Source: Bacillota bacterium | Lineage (GTDB): Bacteria; Bacillota; Sulfobacillia; JAJYWN01 | Direction: 5' to 3' | Length of the DNA stretch: 64,000 nucleotides | NCBI GenBank assembly: GCA_021791495.1 | Contig: JAJYWN010000075.1 | Coordinates: 62,001-126,000, forward strand | Part shown: piece after piece, positions 25,704 through 35,187 of the stretch | Numbering within the stretch: the stretch's first letter is position 1 | Layout of the letters: every line of letters starts with the position of its first letter | Translations under genes and position numbers: made by a program | The notes under the pieces: model-generated | Told to the model about the DNA's origin: nothing | Seen by the model: the letters and a program-made list of their open reading frames with translations, nothing else | Database searches by the model: none

Positions 25704-27557
25704 TTGAAACTAACGTTGGCTAACTTCGAGGCGGAGAAAGCCAAGATGGCCGCCCAAGTGAAACAACAAGAGAACAAAACTCGCATCTATGTTGGCCTCG
25801 GCACCTGCGGTATCGCCGCCGGCGGCGGGGAGATCATGTCGACCCTTCAGAAGGAAGTGGCCGATCGCGGCCTGGACGCCGACCTGATCTCCGTCGGCTG
25901 CATCGGCATGTGCGAGCAGGAGCCCCTGGTGGACGTGGCCCTGCCCGGTATGCGGCGCGTGACCTACGCCCGCGTCACGCCGGAGTTGGCGAAGCGCATC
26001 GTCGCCGAGCATGTGGTCGGTGGCCACCCCGTGTCCGAGGCGGTCATCGCCGAAGTGGAAGGGGACCGCGAGCAGCCCTATCCAACCCTGCCCTTCTACA
26101 AGAAGCAGAAGCGCATCGTCCTGCGGAACTGCGGGTTCATCGACCCGGAGAAGATTGAGGAGTACATCGCCTCGGACGGATACTCCGCGACCCATAAGGT
26201 CCTTTCCGGCGTAACGCCCGACGCGGTCATCGCCGAAGTCAAGGCTTCGGGCCTGCGCGGCCGCGGCGGCGCTGGATTCCCCACGGGCCTCAAGTGGGAG
26301 TTCGCCCGCAAGGCCGCCGGCCCCAAGAAGTACGTCGTCTGCAACGCCGACGAGGGCGACCCCGGCGCCTTCATGGACCGCAGCGTCCTGGAAGGCGACC
26401 CGCACGCCATCCTCGAAGGCATGATCATGTGCGCCTACGCCATCGGGTCCGACGAAGGGTACATCTACTGCCGCGCCGAGTACCCCTTGGCCATCAAGCA
26501 CCTGAAGCTAGCCATCGCCCAGGCCGAGGAAATGGGCCTGCTCGGTGACCACATCCTCGGCACGGATTTCAACTTTCACATCCACATCAAGGAAGGCGCC
26601 GGCGCCTTTGTGTGCGGCGAGGAAACCGCCCTGTTCGCCTCGATCATGGGCGAGCGCGGCATGCCGCGGCCCCGCCCCCCCTTCCCGGCGGAGAAAGGCC
26701 TGTGGGAGAAGCCGACCAACAACAATAACGTCGAAACCTACGCCAACATCCCGGCCATCATCCGGAACGGCGGTGCCTGGTACGGCTCCGTCGGAACCGA
26801 AAAGAGCAAGGGTACCAAGGTCTTCGCCCTGACCGGTAAGATCAAGAACACCGGCCTGGCTGAGGTCCCCATGGGGCTGACGCTGCGCGAGGTCGTTTAC
26901 GACATCGGCGGCGGCATCCAGAACGACCGCGCCTTCAAGGCGGCCCAGATCGGCGGCCCGTCCGGCGGCTGCATTCCGGCCAGCCTGATCGACACACCGG
27001 TCGACTACGAGTCCCTGACGGCGGCCGGCGCCATGATGGGGTCGGGCGGCCTGGTCATCGTGGACGATACCACCTGCATGGTGGACTTCGCCAAGTTCTT
27101 CCTGAACTTCACCCGCAGCGAGAGCTGCGGCAAGTGCACGCCTTGCCGCGAGGGCACCACCCGGATGTACGAGATGCTGGACCGCATCACCACCGGCAAG
27201 GGCAGCGAGGAAGAGCTGGCCCTCCTTGAGGAGCTGGCGCCCATCGTCAAGGACACCTCGCTGTGCGGCCTCGGGCAGACGGCGCCGAACCCGATCCTGA
27301 CGACGCTGCGCTACTTCCGCGACGAGTACGACGCCCACGTGAAGGAGAAGCGCTGCCCCTCTAAGGTGTGTACGCAGCTCCTGCACTTCACCATCGTCCC
27401 TGACCTGTGCCGCGGCTGCAACCTGTGCAAGAAGGGCTGCCCGTCCGGCGCCATCAGCGGCGAGTTGAAAGGCATCTATAAGATCGACCCCGAGAAGTGC
27501 ACGCGCTGCGGCTCGTGCGAGACGGTGTGCGCGTTCAACGCCGTCGTCCGGGTATAG
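25704..27557 (+). CDS. NAD(P)H-binding flavoprotein subunit, NuoF/HydB/HylB type
   Basis: A 617-residue diaphorase subunit of the formate dehydrogenase complex. Domains in order: an N-terminal thioredoxin-like [2Fe-2S] domain (GTCG and VGCIGMC), the FMN/NADH-binding domain (GRGGAGFPTGLKW, ADEGDPGAFMDR), a SLBB segment, the N3-type [4Fe-4S] site CGKCTPC with a fourth Cys in SLCGLG, and a C-terminal two-cluster ferredoxin (CRGCNLCKKGCP and CTRCGSCETVC). The extra ferredoxin is what bifurcating hydrogenases and formate dehydrogenases carry. The TTG start at 25704 has GGTGGGAG before it. The next gene follows after 20 bases. Expected reaction: electron transfer between NAD(H), ferredoxin and the FdhA subunit. 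Confidence 0.92.
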   Translation: MKLTLANFEAEKAKMAAQVKQQENKTRIYVGLGTCGIAAGGGEIMSTLQKEVADRGLDADLISVGCIGMCEQEPLVDVALPGMRRVTYARVTPELAKRIVAEHVVGGHPVSEAVIAEVEGDREQPYPTLPFYKKQKRIVLRNCGFIDPEKIEEYIASDGYSATHKVLSGVTPDAVIAEVKASGLRGRGGAGFPTGLKWEFARKAAGPKKYVVCNADEGDPGAFMDRSVLEGDPHAILEGMIMCAYAIGSDEGYIYCRAEYPLAIKHLKLAIAQAEEMGLLGDHILGTDFNFHIHIKEGAGAFVCGEETALFASIMGERGMPRPRPPFPAEKGLWEKPTNNNNVETYANIPAIIRNGGAWYGSVGTEKSKGTKVFALTGKIKNTGLAEVPMGLTLREVVYDIGGGIQNDRAFKAAQIGGPSGGCIPASLIDTPVDYESLTAAGAMMGSGGLVIVDDTTCMVDFAKFFLNFTRSESCGKCTPCREGTTRMYEMLDRITTGKGSEEELALLEELAPIVKDTSLCGLGQTAPNPILTTLRYFRDEYDAHVKEKRCPSKVCTQLLHFTIVPDLCRGCNLCKKGCPSGAISGELKGIYKIDPEKCTRCGSCETVCAFNAVVRV

Positions 27558-27577
27558 CGGGGAGGGAGGCTGAGAAG

Positions 27578-30523
27578 ATGAGCGCTGCCAAGAACACCTA
27601 CAACACCACCAACGCCGGCGCCGCCAACGCCACCGTCCCCATGGTGAACCTCACCATCGACGGCCAGAAGGTCCAGGTCCCGGCCGGCACCAAGGTCATC
27701 GAAGCCGCCCGTCAGGCCGGCATCCGCATCCCGGCCCTCTGCTATGACCCGGAGCTATCCGCGGTCGGCGCCTGCCGCATGTGTGTCGTCGAAGTGGAGC
27801 GGGCCCGCTCCCTGATGGCCGCCTGCGCCACGCCCGTGACGGAGAACATGGTGGTCCATACCCAGACACCGCGCGTGGTGAAAGCCCGCCGCACCGTCTT
27901 GGAACTGATCCTGGCGAACCACCCCCAGGACTGTCTGACCTGTGAGAAAAACGGCGAATGCCTCCTTCAGGACTACGCCTACGAGTACGGCGTGCAGAAG
28001 ACGAGATTTCACGGCGACAAGAAAGACTTTGCCATCGACGACGCCAACCCGTTCTTCACCCGCGACCATAACAAGTGCATTGTGTGCGGCCGCTGCGTGC
28101 GGACCTGCGCCGAGATCATGGGTATCGGCGCCATCGATTACTCCCTGCGCGGCTTCAAGACGAAAGTCACCACCGCCTTCGACGTTCCCCTGGAGGAGTC
28201 ACCCTGCGTTTTCTGCGGGAACTGCGTGGCGGTCTGCCCCACCGGCGCCCTGACGCCGAAGTTCCGCGCCGGCCAGGGCCGCAGCTGGGAGATCCAGCGG
28301 ACCCTGACCACCTGCCCCTACTGCGGGGTCGGCTGCCAGATGTACCTCCTGACCAAGAACGGTAAAGTCATCGGGGCCGAGCCGGCCGAGGGCGCCGCGA
28401 ACCACGGGAAACTGTGCGTCAAGGGGCGTTTCGGCAGCTACGAGTTTGTCACCAGCCCCGACCGCCTGACGGCGCCCCTCATCCGTGTGGCGCCGAAGAG
28501 CGATGCCGTCGCCTTGTCCGAGGCCGGCGGCCGCCTTGATCAGACGAAGGCCCGCGCCCAGTTCCGTGAAGCCACCTGGGATGAGGCCCTGGATCTGGTC
28601 GCTACCAAACTCTCGGCTATCAAGAAAGACCATGGCAGCGAGGCCCTGGCCGGCCTCTCGTCGGCGAAGTGCACCAACGAAGAGAACTACGTCATGCAGA
28701 AGTTCGTGCGCGCGGTGTTCGGGAACAACAACATCGACCACTGTGCCCGCCTCTGTCATGCCTCCACGGTAGCCGGTCTGGCCGCCTCCTTCGGTAGCGG
28801 CGCCATGACCAACTCCATCGACGAGATCGGCGGGGCCGACGCGATCCTCATCATCGGGTCGAACACCACCGAGGCCCACCCGGTCATCGGCATCCAGGTA
28901 AAGAAGGCCGTCCGGCACGGCGCCAAGCTTATCGTCATCGACCCGCGCCGGATCGAACTAGCCGACAGCGCCGATATCCATCTGCAGCAGGCGCCCGGCA
29001 CCGACGTGGCTGTCGTTAACGGCTTGATGAACGTGATCATGGCAGAGGGGCTGCAGGACGAGACCTTCATCGGCGAGCGCACCGAGAACTATGACGCTTT
29101 CAAGGCTGTCGTGGCCAAGTACACGCCGGAGAAGGTCGAGGAGATTTCGGGTGTGCCGGCCGACGACCTGCGCGCCGCAGCCAGGCTCTACGCCGGCGCC
29201 GCGCGGGCCAGCATCATCTACAGCATGGGCATCACCCAGCACTCGACCGGCACCGATAATGTGCAGACCATTGCCAACCTGGCCATGGTCACCGGGAATC
29301 TGGGGCGCGAGAACGTCGGCGTGAACCCGCTGCGCGGCCAGAATAACGTCCAAGGGGCCTGCGACGTGGGCGCGTTGGTGAACGTATATCCCGGCTACCA
29401 GTCGGTGACCGACCCGGGCATGAAGGCCAAGTTCGAGGCGGCCTGGAAGCCCCTCGGCCCGCTTTCGACCAAGGTCGGTCTGACGGTGACCGAGGTCATG
29501 AACGCCGCCCACAAGGGCGAGGTCCGTGGCCTTTACGTCATGGGCGAGAACCCCATGGTGTCCGACCCCGACATCAACCACGTCCGCGAGGCCCTGGCCA
29601 AGCTGGACTTTCTGGTGGTCCAAGACATTTTCCTGACGGAGACCGGCGCTTTAGCCGACGTTATCTTGCCGGCCGCCTCCTTCGCCGAGAAGGACGGCAC
29701 CTTCACCAATACCGAGCGGCGCGTCCAGATGATCCGTCCTGCGGTGAATTCGCCCGGACAGGCCCGCCCCGACTGGGCCATCGTCGCCGATGTGGCCACA
29801 CGGATGGGCTACCCCATGAAATATTCCTCAGCGGCAGAGATCGCCCGCGAGGTGGCAGCAGTGACGCCCAGCTACGGTGGCATTACCCATGACCGGCTGG
29901 TGACTGTGACAGTTGCGGCGGGCGCCGGCGCGGCGGGTGTGGCCGGCGGTGTGGGCGCTGTCGGCGCTGCCGTTTCCGGAGTCAAGGCCGTCGACGCTCC
30001 CGTCAACCCGGGGCTGCAATGGCCGTGCCCGACCGCGGACCACCCGGGTACCGTCTACCTGCACAAGGGTAAGTTCACGCGCGGCCTCGGCGCCTTCGCG
30101 CCCATCGAATACGTCGCGCCGGCGGAAGACGTCAGTGCCGAGTACCCCTTGGTGCTGTCCACTGGCCGCATCCTGTATCACTACCACACTGGGACGATGT
30201 CGCGGCGCGCCCGCGGCCTCGACTGGGCGCGGCCCGAAGGGTTCGTGGAAGTCAACCCACAGACCGCAAGTTCATTGGGTATCAAGGATGGCGATAAGGT
30301 GCGCCTGACGTCGCGGCGCGGCACGGTCGTCACCACCGCCAAGGTGACCGACGTCACTGGCCCGCGGGTCGTGTTCATGCCCTTCCACTTCGCCGAGGCG
30401 GCGGCCAACCTCTTGACCAACCCGGTGGTGGACCCGCGGGCGAAGATCCCGGAGTTCAAGGTCTGCGCCGTACGGCTGGAAAAGGCCGAGGCGGCGGAGA
30501 AGGCCGAAAAGGCCAGCGACTAG
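27578..30523 (+). CDS. fdhA: Formate dehydrogenase alpha subunit (molybdopterin, Cys type) with NuoG-like N-terminus
   Basis: A protein of 981 residues. The N-terminus carries a [2Fe-2S] domain, a His-Cys3 cluster (CLTCEKNGEC region) and two [4Fe-4S] sites (CIVCGRCVRTC and CVFCGNCVAVCP). The molybdopterin domain then begins with CPYCGVGCQ. Cys393 in CARLCHASTVAGL is at the metal-ligand position that is selenocysteine in E. coli FdhF, so this is a cysteine enzyme. It oxidises formate or reduces CO2, exchanging electrons with the NuoF- and NuoE-like subunits. An Ala/Gly/Val-rich insert lies near residues 782-805. The start is ATG 27578 behind GGGGAGGGAGG; a longer in-frame extension to 27497 lies inside the previous gene and is rejected. 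Confidence 0.93.
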   Translation: MSAAKNTYNTTNAGAANATVPMVNLTIDGQKVQVPAGTKVIEAARQAGIRIPALCYDPELSAVGACRMCVVEVERARSLMAACATPVTENMVVHTQTPRVVKARRTVLELILANHPQDCLTCEKNGECLLQDYAYEYGVQKTRFHGDKKDFAIDDANPFFTRDHNKCIVCGRCVRTCAEIMGIGAIDYSLRGFKTKVTTAFDVPLEESPCVFCGNCVAVCPTGALTPKFRAGQGRSWEIQRTLTTCPYCGVGCQMYLLTKNGKVIGAEPAEGAANHGKLCVKGRFGSYEFVTSPDRLTAPLIRVAPKSDAVALSEAGGRLDQTKARAQFREATWDEALDLVATKLSAIKKDHGSEALAGLSSAKCTNEENYVMQKFVRAVFGNNNIDHCARLCHASTVAGLAASFGSGAMTNSIDEIGGADAILIIGSNTTEAHPVIGIQVKKAVRHGAKLIVIDPRRIELADSADIHLQQAPGTDVAVVNGLMNVIMAEGLQDETFIGERTENYDAFKAVVAKYTPEKVEEISGVPADDLRAAARLYAGAARASIIYSMGITQHSTGTDNVQTIANLAMVTGNLGRENVGVNPLRGQNNVQGACDVGALVNVYPGYQSVTDPGMKAKFEAAWKPLGPLSTKVGLTVTEVMNAAHKGEVRGLYVMGENPMVSDPDINHVREALAKLDFLVVQDIFLTETGALADVILPAASFAEKDGTFTNTERRVQMIRPAVNSPGQARPDWAIVADVATRMGYPMKYSSAAEIAREVAAVTPSYGGITHDRLVTVTVAAGAGAAGVAGGVGAVGAAVSGVKAVDAPVNPGLQWPCPTADHPGTVYLHKGKFTRGLGAFAPIEYVAPAEDVSAEYPLVLSTGRILYHYHTGTMSRRARGLDWARPEGFVEVNPQTASSLGIKDGDKVRLTSRRGTVVTTAKVTDVTGPRVVFMPFHFAEAAANLLTNPVVDPRAKIPEFKVCAVRLEKAEAAEKAEKASD

Positions 30524-30547
30524 CAGCTAAGGAGGCCATCGAAGCAG

Positions 30548-31042
30548 ATGAGCAACACCGGAGTCCGCCCGGCCCAGCCCGATACGCTGGAGAACCCGGA
30601 AAAACTCGACGAAATCCTCGGCCGCTACGCCGGTAGGGTCGGCGCCACCATCCCCGTGCTGCAAGAGGTCCAAGCGGCTTACGGTTACCTGCCACGCCCG
30701 GCCATGGAGCGCATTTCGAGCGAACTGAAGATACCGCTCTCGAAGTTGTACGGCGTGGCCACCTTCTACGCCCAGTTCCACCTGCACCCACGCGGTAAGC
30801 ACGTCATCCGCGTCTGCCTTGGCACGGCCTGCCACGTGCGGAACGGTGAGAGCATACTAAAGGCGGTTTCCGACGCCCTCGGCATTGGCGCCGGTGAAAC
30901 CACGAAGGACCTGCAGTTCACCTTGGAACGGGTGGCGTGCCTCGGTGCGTGCGGGCTGTCGCCGGCCATGATGATCGATGACCAGACTTATGGGCGTCTG
31001 ACGCCTAAGAAGATCAAGCAGATCCTCAGGAGTTACGAATAG
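30548..31042 (+). CDS. NuoE/HylA-type [2Fe-2S] subunit
   Basis: A 164-residue subunit of the thioredoxin-like ferredoxin family. Four cysteines in the NuoE pattern, Cys90, Cys95, Cys131 and Cys135 (CLGTAC ... CLGAC), bind the [2Fe-2S] cluster. The N-terminal helical half (LQEVQAAYGYLPRPAMERI) is also typical. It links the flavoprotein with FdhA in NAD-dependent formate dehydrogenases. The start is ATG 30548 with AAGGAGG upstream, 24 bases after fdhA. Gene order NuoF-like, FdhA, NuoE-like, FdhD keeps structural and maturation genes in one unit. Confidence 0.93.
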   Translation: MSNTGVRPAQPDTLENPEKLDEILGRYAGRVGATIPVLQEVQAAYGYLPRPAMERISSELKIPLSKLYGVATFYAQFHLHPRGKHVIRVCLGTACHVRNGESILKAVSDALGIGAGETTKDLQFTLERVACLGACGLSPAMMIDDQTYGRLTPKKIKQILRSYE

Positions 31043-31130
31043 AGGAGAGGGCGCACCGTAGCGACCGCGCGCAGAGAGCGGTCGGATCGAGCCGACAAAG
31101 CGCCGCCGCTCCTCCGTATGGAGGCCCGAC

Positions 31131-32378
31131 GTGGAGCCGACAACCCATATCAAAGTCACGAAAATCACCGGACGCCATGCGCAACCGACCGAAGACGAAG
31201 TGGTCAGGGAGTACCCCCTGACCATTTTTGTTGCCGGGGAGGAAGTCGTCACGCTGCTGGCCACCCCCACCCATCTGGATGAACTGGTTCAAGGGTTCCT
31301 CTTCACGGAAGGTTTCATCGGCGGGCTGGACGACATCACCGGCTTGGAGATCGACCAGGCGCGGGGCGAGGCCTACGTGGAGCTGGCGGGAGAAGATGCT
31401 GGCGCTGGCACTGCGACCGCCGCCGGTGCGACCGGCGGCCCTTCCTCGTCGGCGCCCTTGGCCCAGCACCTCTTCGGCAAGCGTGCCGTCGGCTCGGGCT
31501 GCGGGTCGTTGGCAAGGTCGAAGGAGTCACTCTACCGCGCTATCGATGTCTTGCAGTTGGCCCGGAAGAGGGTGGGCGGGGCCCCACGTGCCGGAGCTGA
31601 GGCCGTGGCGGGCGCCGCGGCTGGTGGCGGGATGGAGGGTGGTGGGACGGCAGCCAGCGAAGCCGCCGCGTCGTCCCCCGAGCCGATCGGCGGTGGCGCC
31701 GGTCGACTCGGCGCCGGTTATCCTTTCAATGATCATGCCTCCATGTTCGCCCTGGCCCATGTCCTGCAGACCAGTGGCGACATCTTCCTGAGAACGGGTG
31801 GCGTCCATGCCGCCGGGTTGGCCTTGCCCCTCGGGTTCGTTGACAGCCAGGCCTCCGTGGGGGACGGGCAGGGTTTCCACTCTTACAGTTCACACCACCA
31901 TCGCGGTGAACGTGTTTCCGGCGCTCCCGTAGTGTCCACCGTATCCGCCGTGACGCCTGCCGTGGCCGTCACCGGAGTTCAGGAAGATCAGGAAACGTCC
32001 ATATCGACCCGCCCACTACCTGGGCATACCACGGTCATCGGCTCCAGCTTGCCGGCAGGCTCGGCTGTGGCGGAGAAGGGTATGCTCTGCCTGCGCGAGG
32101 ACATCGGCCGCCACAACGCGGTGGACAAGGTCATCGGGTGGGCCTTGGGTGAAGCTAAGCGGCGCGGTATCGACGCCCGCGAGTTCCTGGCGCCGACCTT
32201 GATCCTGTCGACCGGCCGGATATCTTCGGAGATCATCATCAAGGCCGCCCGCGCCGGCGTGGCGGCGGTGCTATCACGCTCGGCCCCCACAGCCCTCGCG
32301 GTTGACATCGCTGGCCAGCTAGGTCTCAGCGTGGGAGGCTTTGCCCGCGGTCAGAGGTTTACGGTATACACGGGCTAG
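31131..32378 (+). CDS. fdhD: Formate dehydrogenase accessory sulfurtransferase FdhD, enlarged
   Basis: FdhD passes sulfur from a cysteine desulfurase to the molybdopterin cofactor of formate dehydrogenase. The N-terminal THLDELVQGFLFTEGFI and the C-terminal REDIGRHNAVDKVIGWAL and STGRISSEIIIKAARAGV blocks are clear. At 415 residues it is much longer than the usual 260-280: a Gly/Ala-rich insert of about 60 residues lies after the first third and a second, Ser/Val-rich insert with a short His run before REDIGRHN. The cysteine loop reads VGSGCGSLAR, one Cys, where E. coli FdhD has CxxC. The start is GTG 31131, 88 bases after the NuoE-like gene. Confidence 0.9.
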   Translation: MEPTTHIKVTKITGRHAQPTEDEVVREYPLTIFVAGEEVVTLLATPTHLDELVQGFLFTEGFIGGLDDITGLEIDQARGEAYVELAGEDAGAGTATAAGATGGPSSSAPLAQHLFGKRAVGSGCGSLARSKESLYRAIDVLQLARKRVGGAPRAGAEAVAGAAAGGGMEGGGTAASEAAASSPEPIGGGAGRLGAGYPFNDHASMFALAHVLQTSGDIFLRTGGVHAAGLALPLGFVDSQASVGDGQGFHSYSSHHHRGERVSGAPVVSTVSAVTPAVAVTGVQEDQETSISTRPLPGHTTVIGSSLPAGSAVAEKGMLCLREDIGRHNAVDKVIGWALGEAKRRGIDAREFLAPTLILSTGRISSEIIIKAARAGVAAVLSRSAPTALAVDIAGQLGLSVGGFARGQRFTVYTG

Positions 32379-32379
32379 A

Positions 32380-33066
32380 TCATTTGGGCCGGAAAGTGAT
32401 CATGTCGCCGCGTGGCTTCCTTGACACCTCGCGGCTCCGGATGAACCCGTAAAAGAGCACCACCAGCCCCACCATCTCCCCGAGGTAGAGGAACTGGGCC
32501 TGCCCCAGGCGCGCCATGCTTCCGCTTCCGGCGATGATGAAGGCGCCGGCGGCGATGAACAGGTTATACACCGTCCTTGTCCGCCACCAAGACATCAAGG
32601 CCCCGCCGACCAGCGCCAGCGTCCCCGGGATGGTGAGGATCGGGCTAAAGATCCGGACCGAATCCGGCATGGCCTTCCCGGCCACCGTCACGCCCGGTTC
32701 GAAGTTCGCCGTGATGAGCTCCACCGAGAAGGCCCTCCACAGCATGGCGGCCGTGATAGCGACGATCAGCACCAAGAACCCATGGGCCAGCCCCCGGTTG
32801 GCCAGCAGGTAGACCGTTCCGGCGCCCATGAAGGCCACGAGCGACGCCGCCGAGACATAGTAGAGGCGGTAGAGCGTCGGATTCCAGCCCGCCACCTCGG
32901 AGTAGAACTCGGCGAAGGCCGCGAAGGTGAAAAGCAGGAACGAGATGGTCCAGACAAGCTGGTGCATCTTCTTCCGACTGAGGTACTGTCCAAGAACCAT
33001 TACGGCGTAGACCAAGCTCAAAATGCTAGCAGCCAGGGGAAATAGGGATTTCAAGGTTATGTTCAT
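32380..33066 (-). CDS. Seven-helix membrane protein, unknown function
   Basis: A 228-residue protein with about seven predicted membrane helices evenly spaced from residue 8 to 210 and a short basic C-terminal tail (SREVSRKPRG). The pattern resembles the stand-alone 7TM sensor-like domains found in GC-rich Bacillota, but no catalytic or signalling domain is attached. It is transcribed towards fdhD, its stop directly abutting that gene's end, and stands alone. Function not recognised. Confidence 0.7.
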   Translation of the reverse strand: MNITLKSLFPLAASILSLVYAVMVLGQYLSRKKMHQLVWTISFLLFTFAAFAEFYSEVAGWNPTLYRLYYVSAASLVAFMGAGTVYLLANRGLAHGFLVLIVAITAAMLWRAFSVELITANFEPGVTVAGKAMPDSVRIFSPILTIPGTLALVGGALMSWWRTRTVYNLFIAAGAFIIAGSGSMARLGQAQFLYLGEMVGLVVLFYGFIRSREVSRKPRGDMITFRPK

Positions 33067-33276
33067 CGTTGCCCCTTCCCTTCGACGTCCAATGTCACTG
33101 GTCGGCTATTTGTTCCCAAACGGACAACCATCTCCCTATTCCGCCCCAGACCCCCGACTTCCTGTTTCTGTTCGACACGGTTCCCCAAGAGTGCCCTCCG
33201 AAGGGATATCCTGCCACGCACGAGAATCCCTTGATACATTTCGACAAGGCCTACCGGCCCTACCCAACAGATCGGG

Positions 33277-34653
33277 GTGGTCAATGTGACCGGCGTTACC
33301 ATCTTTCCCTTTGCCTCTTTCCTTCAACGGTCGGAGCTGACGGAGGCCCAGGTGCGCGAGTTTGTGGGGTCCTTGGACGGCCTTCGGGAGGCAGGTTACG
33401 CCTTCCGAACGCCTCAGCCGGGAGAGATGATGGGTGAGCAGGGGATTCCCGTCATCCTGGTGCTCACCGGTGGTGTCGAGGGAGATATCCTCCGGCGCGG
33501 CCCGCGAGGTGCGGCCGGCCGTGCCTTAGCGCTGGTGGCCCACCCCGAGGCCAACTCCTTGCCGGCAGCCTTGGAAGCGTCGGCGGCCCTCGGACAGCGG
33601 GGACACAAGGTCTGCCTCATTCTCGCCGAGTCGCTCGGAGGGACGGGTCACGCAGACCAGTTGGCAAACCACCTGGCAGTCCAGCGGGCTGCCGGAGTTA
33701 TGGCCAATGCCAGACTGGGATTGGTCGGCGGGCCGTCGGATTGGCTGGTGGCCAGCAGCCCGACGGCGGAGGTGGTCCGGGAGACATGGGGGCCGACGGT
33801 CGTCCCGATTGAGATGGGGCGGCTATTGGCACTCTTCGAGGAGGAGAAGACCAGCGGCCAAGGGGCTTCCGGCGGCAAACCTTCCCTCCTAGAAGAGGCC
33901 CGCGCCCTCGTAGCACAGGCCCGCGAAGTGCGGGAGCCTTCCGTTGAAACCGTCGCCGGCGCCATTGCCGTCTACCGAGCCTTGAGGCGCCTGGTGGAGG
34001 AAGAACACCTCTCGGCCGTTACCGTCAAGTGCTTCGATCTCCTGGGGGTAATCCACAACACAGGCTGCTACGCCCTGGCCCGTCTCAACGACGAGGGTAT
34101 CGTGGCCGGGTGTGAGGGAGATGTGCCGGCCACCCTGACGATGATGCTTCTCTCGGCCCTGGCTGGCGGCCTATCTGGGATTGACGGGACGGCGGGTGAG
34201 GTTGGGGCCCGCGGTGTTGCCTTCATGGCGAACCCTGCCTGGATCAAGGCCGGTGCCTCGACGGGCGGCAACGGATCAGGTGGCACCGAAATCACCCTTG
34301 CCCACTGCACCGTACCCTTCAGCCTGACCAAAGGGTTCACCATCCGGTCCCACTTCGAGTCGGGTATCGGCGTCGGCTTCGCTGGGGAATGGCCAGAGGG
34401 GCCGGTAACTATCGCCCGTATCGGCGGGCAGAGGTTGGATCAGTTGCTTGCCCTGGAGGGCGAAGTAGTGGAGAACACAAGATCCGAGCGTCTCTGCCGA
34501 ACGCAGTTGAGGATACGGTTGGACGATTCGGATGCTGCCGAGCCCCTGCTCCATCCATTGGGCAATCACTTGGCCGTGATCCCGGGAAGGCTTGCTGCTG
34601 AGATCAGAGAGTTCTGGAGCTCGTTCGTAAAGGATGAATCCCTTTCCGAGTGA
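33277..34653 (+). CDS. L-fucose/L-arabinose isomerase-like protein
   Basis: A 458-residue protein resembling the FucI/AraA superfamily. The C-terminal half has the typical VKCFDLL stretch, then GCEGDVPATLTMMLLSALAG, and later a beta-rich domain with LAHCTVPFSLT and SGIGVGFAGEWPEGPVTIARIGG. True isomerases use a pair of Glu and a His to bind Mn; an Glu-containing GCEGD is present, but I cannot confirm all ligands. The N-terminal 200 residues are a Rossmann-like region. The substrate is unknown and no sugar kinase or aldolase gene is adjacent. GTG 33277 or GTG 33286 are both possible starts; ribosome binding sites are weak. Confidence 0.7.
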   Translation: MVNVTGVTIFPFASFLQRSELTEAQVREFVGSLDGLREAGYAFRTPQPGEMMGEQGIPVILVLTGGVEGDILRRGPRGAAGRALALVAHPEANSLPAALEASAALGQRGHKVCLILAESLGGTGHADQLANHLAVQRAAGVMANARLGLVGGPSDWLVASSPTAEVVRETWGPTVVPIEMGRLLALFEEEKTSGQGASGGKPSLLEEARALVAQAREVREPSVETVAGAIAVYRALRRLVEEEHLSAVTVKCFDLLGVIHNTGCYALARLNDEGIVAGCEGDVPATLTMMLLSALAGGLSGIDGTAGEVGARGVAFMANPAWIKAGASTGGNGSGGTEITLAHCTVPFSLTKGFTIRSHFESGIGVGFAGEWPEGPVTIARIGGQRLDQLLALEGEVVENTRSERLCRTQLRIRLDDSDAAEPLLHPLGNHLAVIPGRLAAEIREFWSSFVKDESLSE

Positions 34654-34759
34654 GTTTCCGTTTCCAGGACGGAGGAGGTATGGTTCCGCCCGCGAAAGGT
34701 GGTCTCCCAAGTCCCCAGTTTCCCGTTCCCTCTAGCCACGACTCGTGGAGGTGTGAGTT

Positions 34760-35158
34760 ATGCCCGGTGGCGAGAAACGGAAGGGTACTTCTCCGTACGT
34801 GAATGAAGTGGCTGCCAGCATGGATATGCACGGTGGGACTCCCGGGGAACCAGACTGGCAAGGGAGATACATTGAACATCTTAGCCAGGATGTGCACGCC
34901 ATAAGGGAGTCCCTTGAACGGACTGAGCAACGGATAGAAGCACGGGTCTCTGAAATAGTTCACGAAAGTATGGAGCAAGCTCGCCATCTGGATGCCGCCC
35001 GCCACGAAGATGTGAACAGCATCCGTGAGGACCTCCGGGCCATGCGGTCAGATGTCAATGGCCTGAACCGGTGGCTGATCGCCCTGGTCATCATCACCCT
35101 CCTTGGAATCGGCGCCTTGACCTACACCGCAATCTCGACCATGCACTCTCTCCTGTAA
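34760..35158 (+). CDS. Tail-anchored coiled-coil protein, unknown function
   Basis: A 132-residue protein. Residues 35-100 form a heptad-like amphipathic coil (IEHLSQDVHAIRESLERTEQRI and further), and residues 105-128 form a single C-terminal membrane helix (LIALVIITLLGIGALTYTAI). The bulk should face the cytosol. The ATG follows GGAGGTGTGAGTT. It precedes another membrane-associated hypothetical gene by 29 bases, so both may be co-transcribed. The function is not recognisable; similar small anchored coils accompany membrane scaffolds. Confidence 0.65.
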   Translation: MPGGEKRKGTSPYVNEVAASMDMHGGTPGEPDWQGRYIEHLSQDVHAIRESLERTEQRIEARVSEIVHESMEQARHLDAARHEDVNSIREDLRAMRSDVNGLNRWLIALVIITLLGIGALTYTAISTMHSLL

Positions 35159-35187
35159 GAACTCGGCACTGTATCAGAGGTTAGCAG

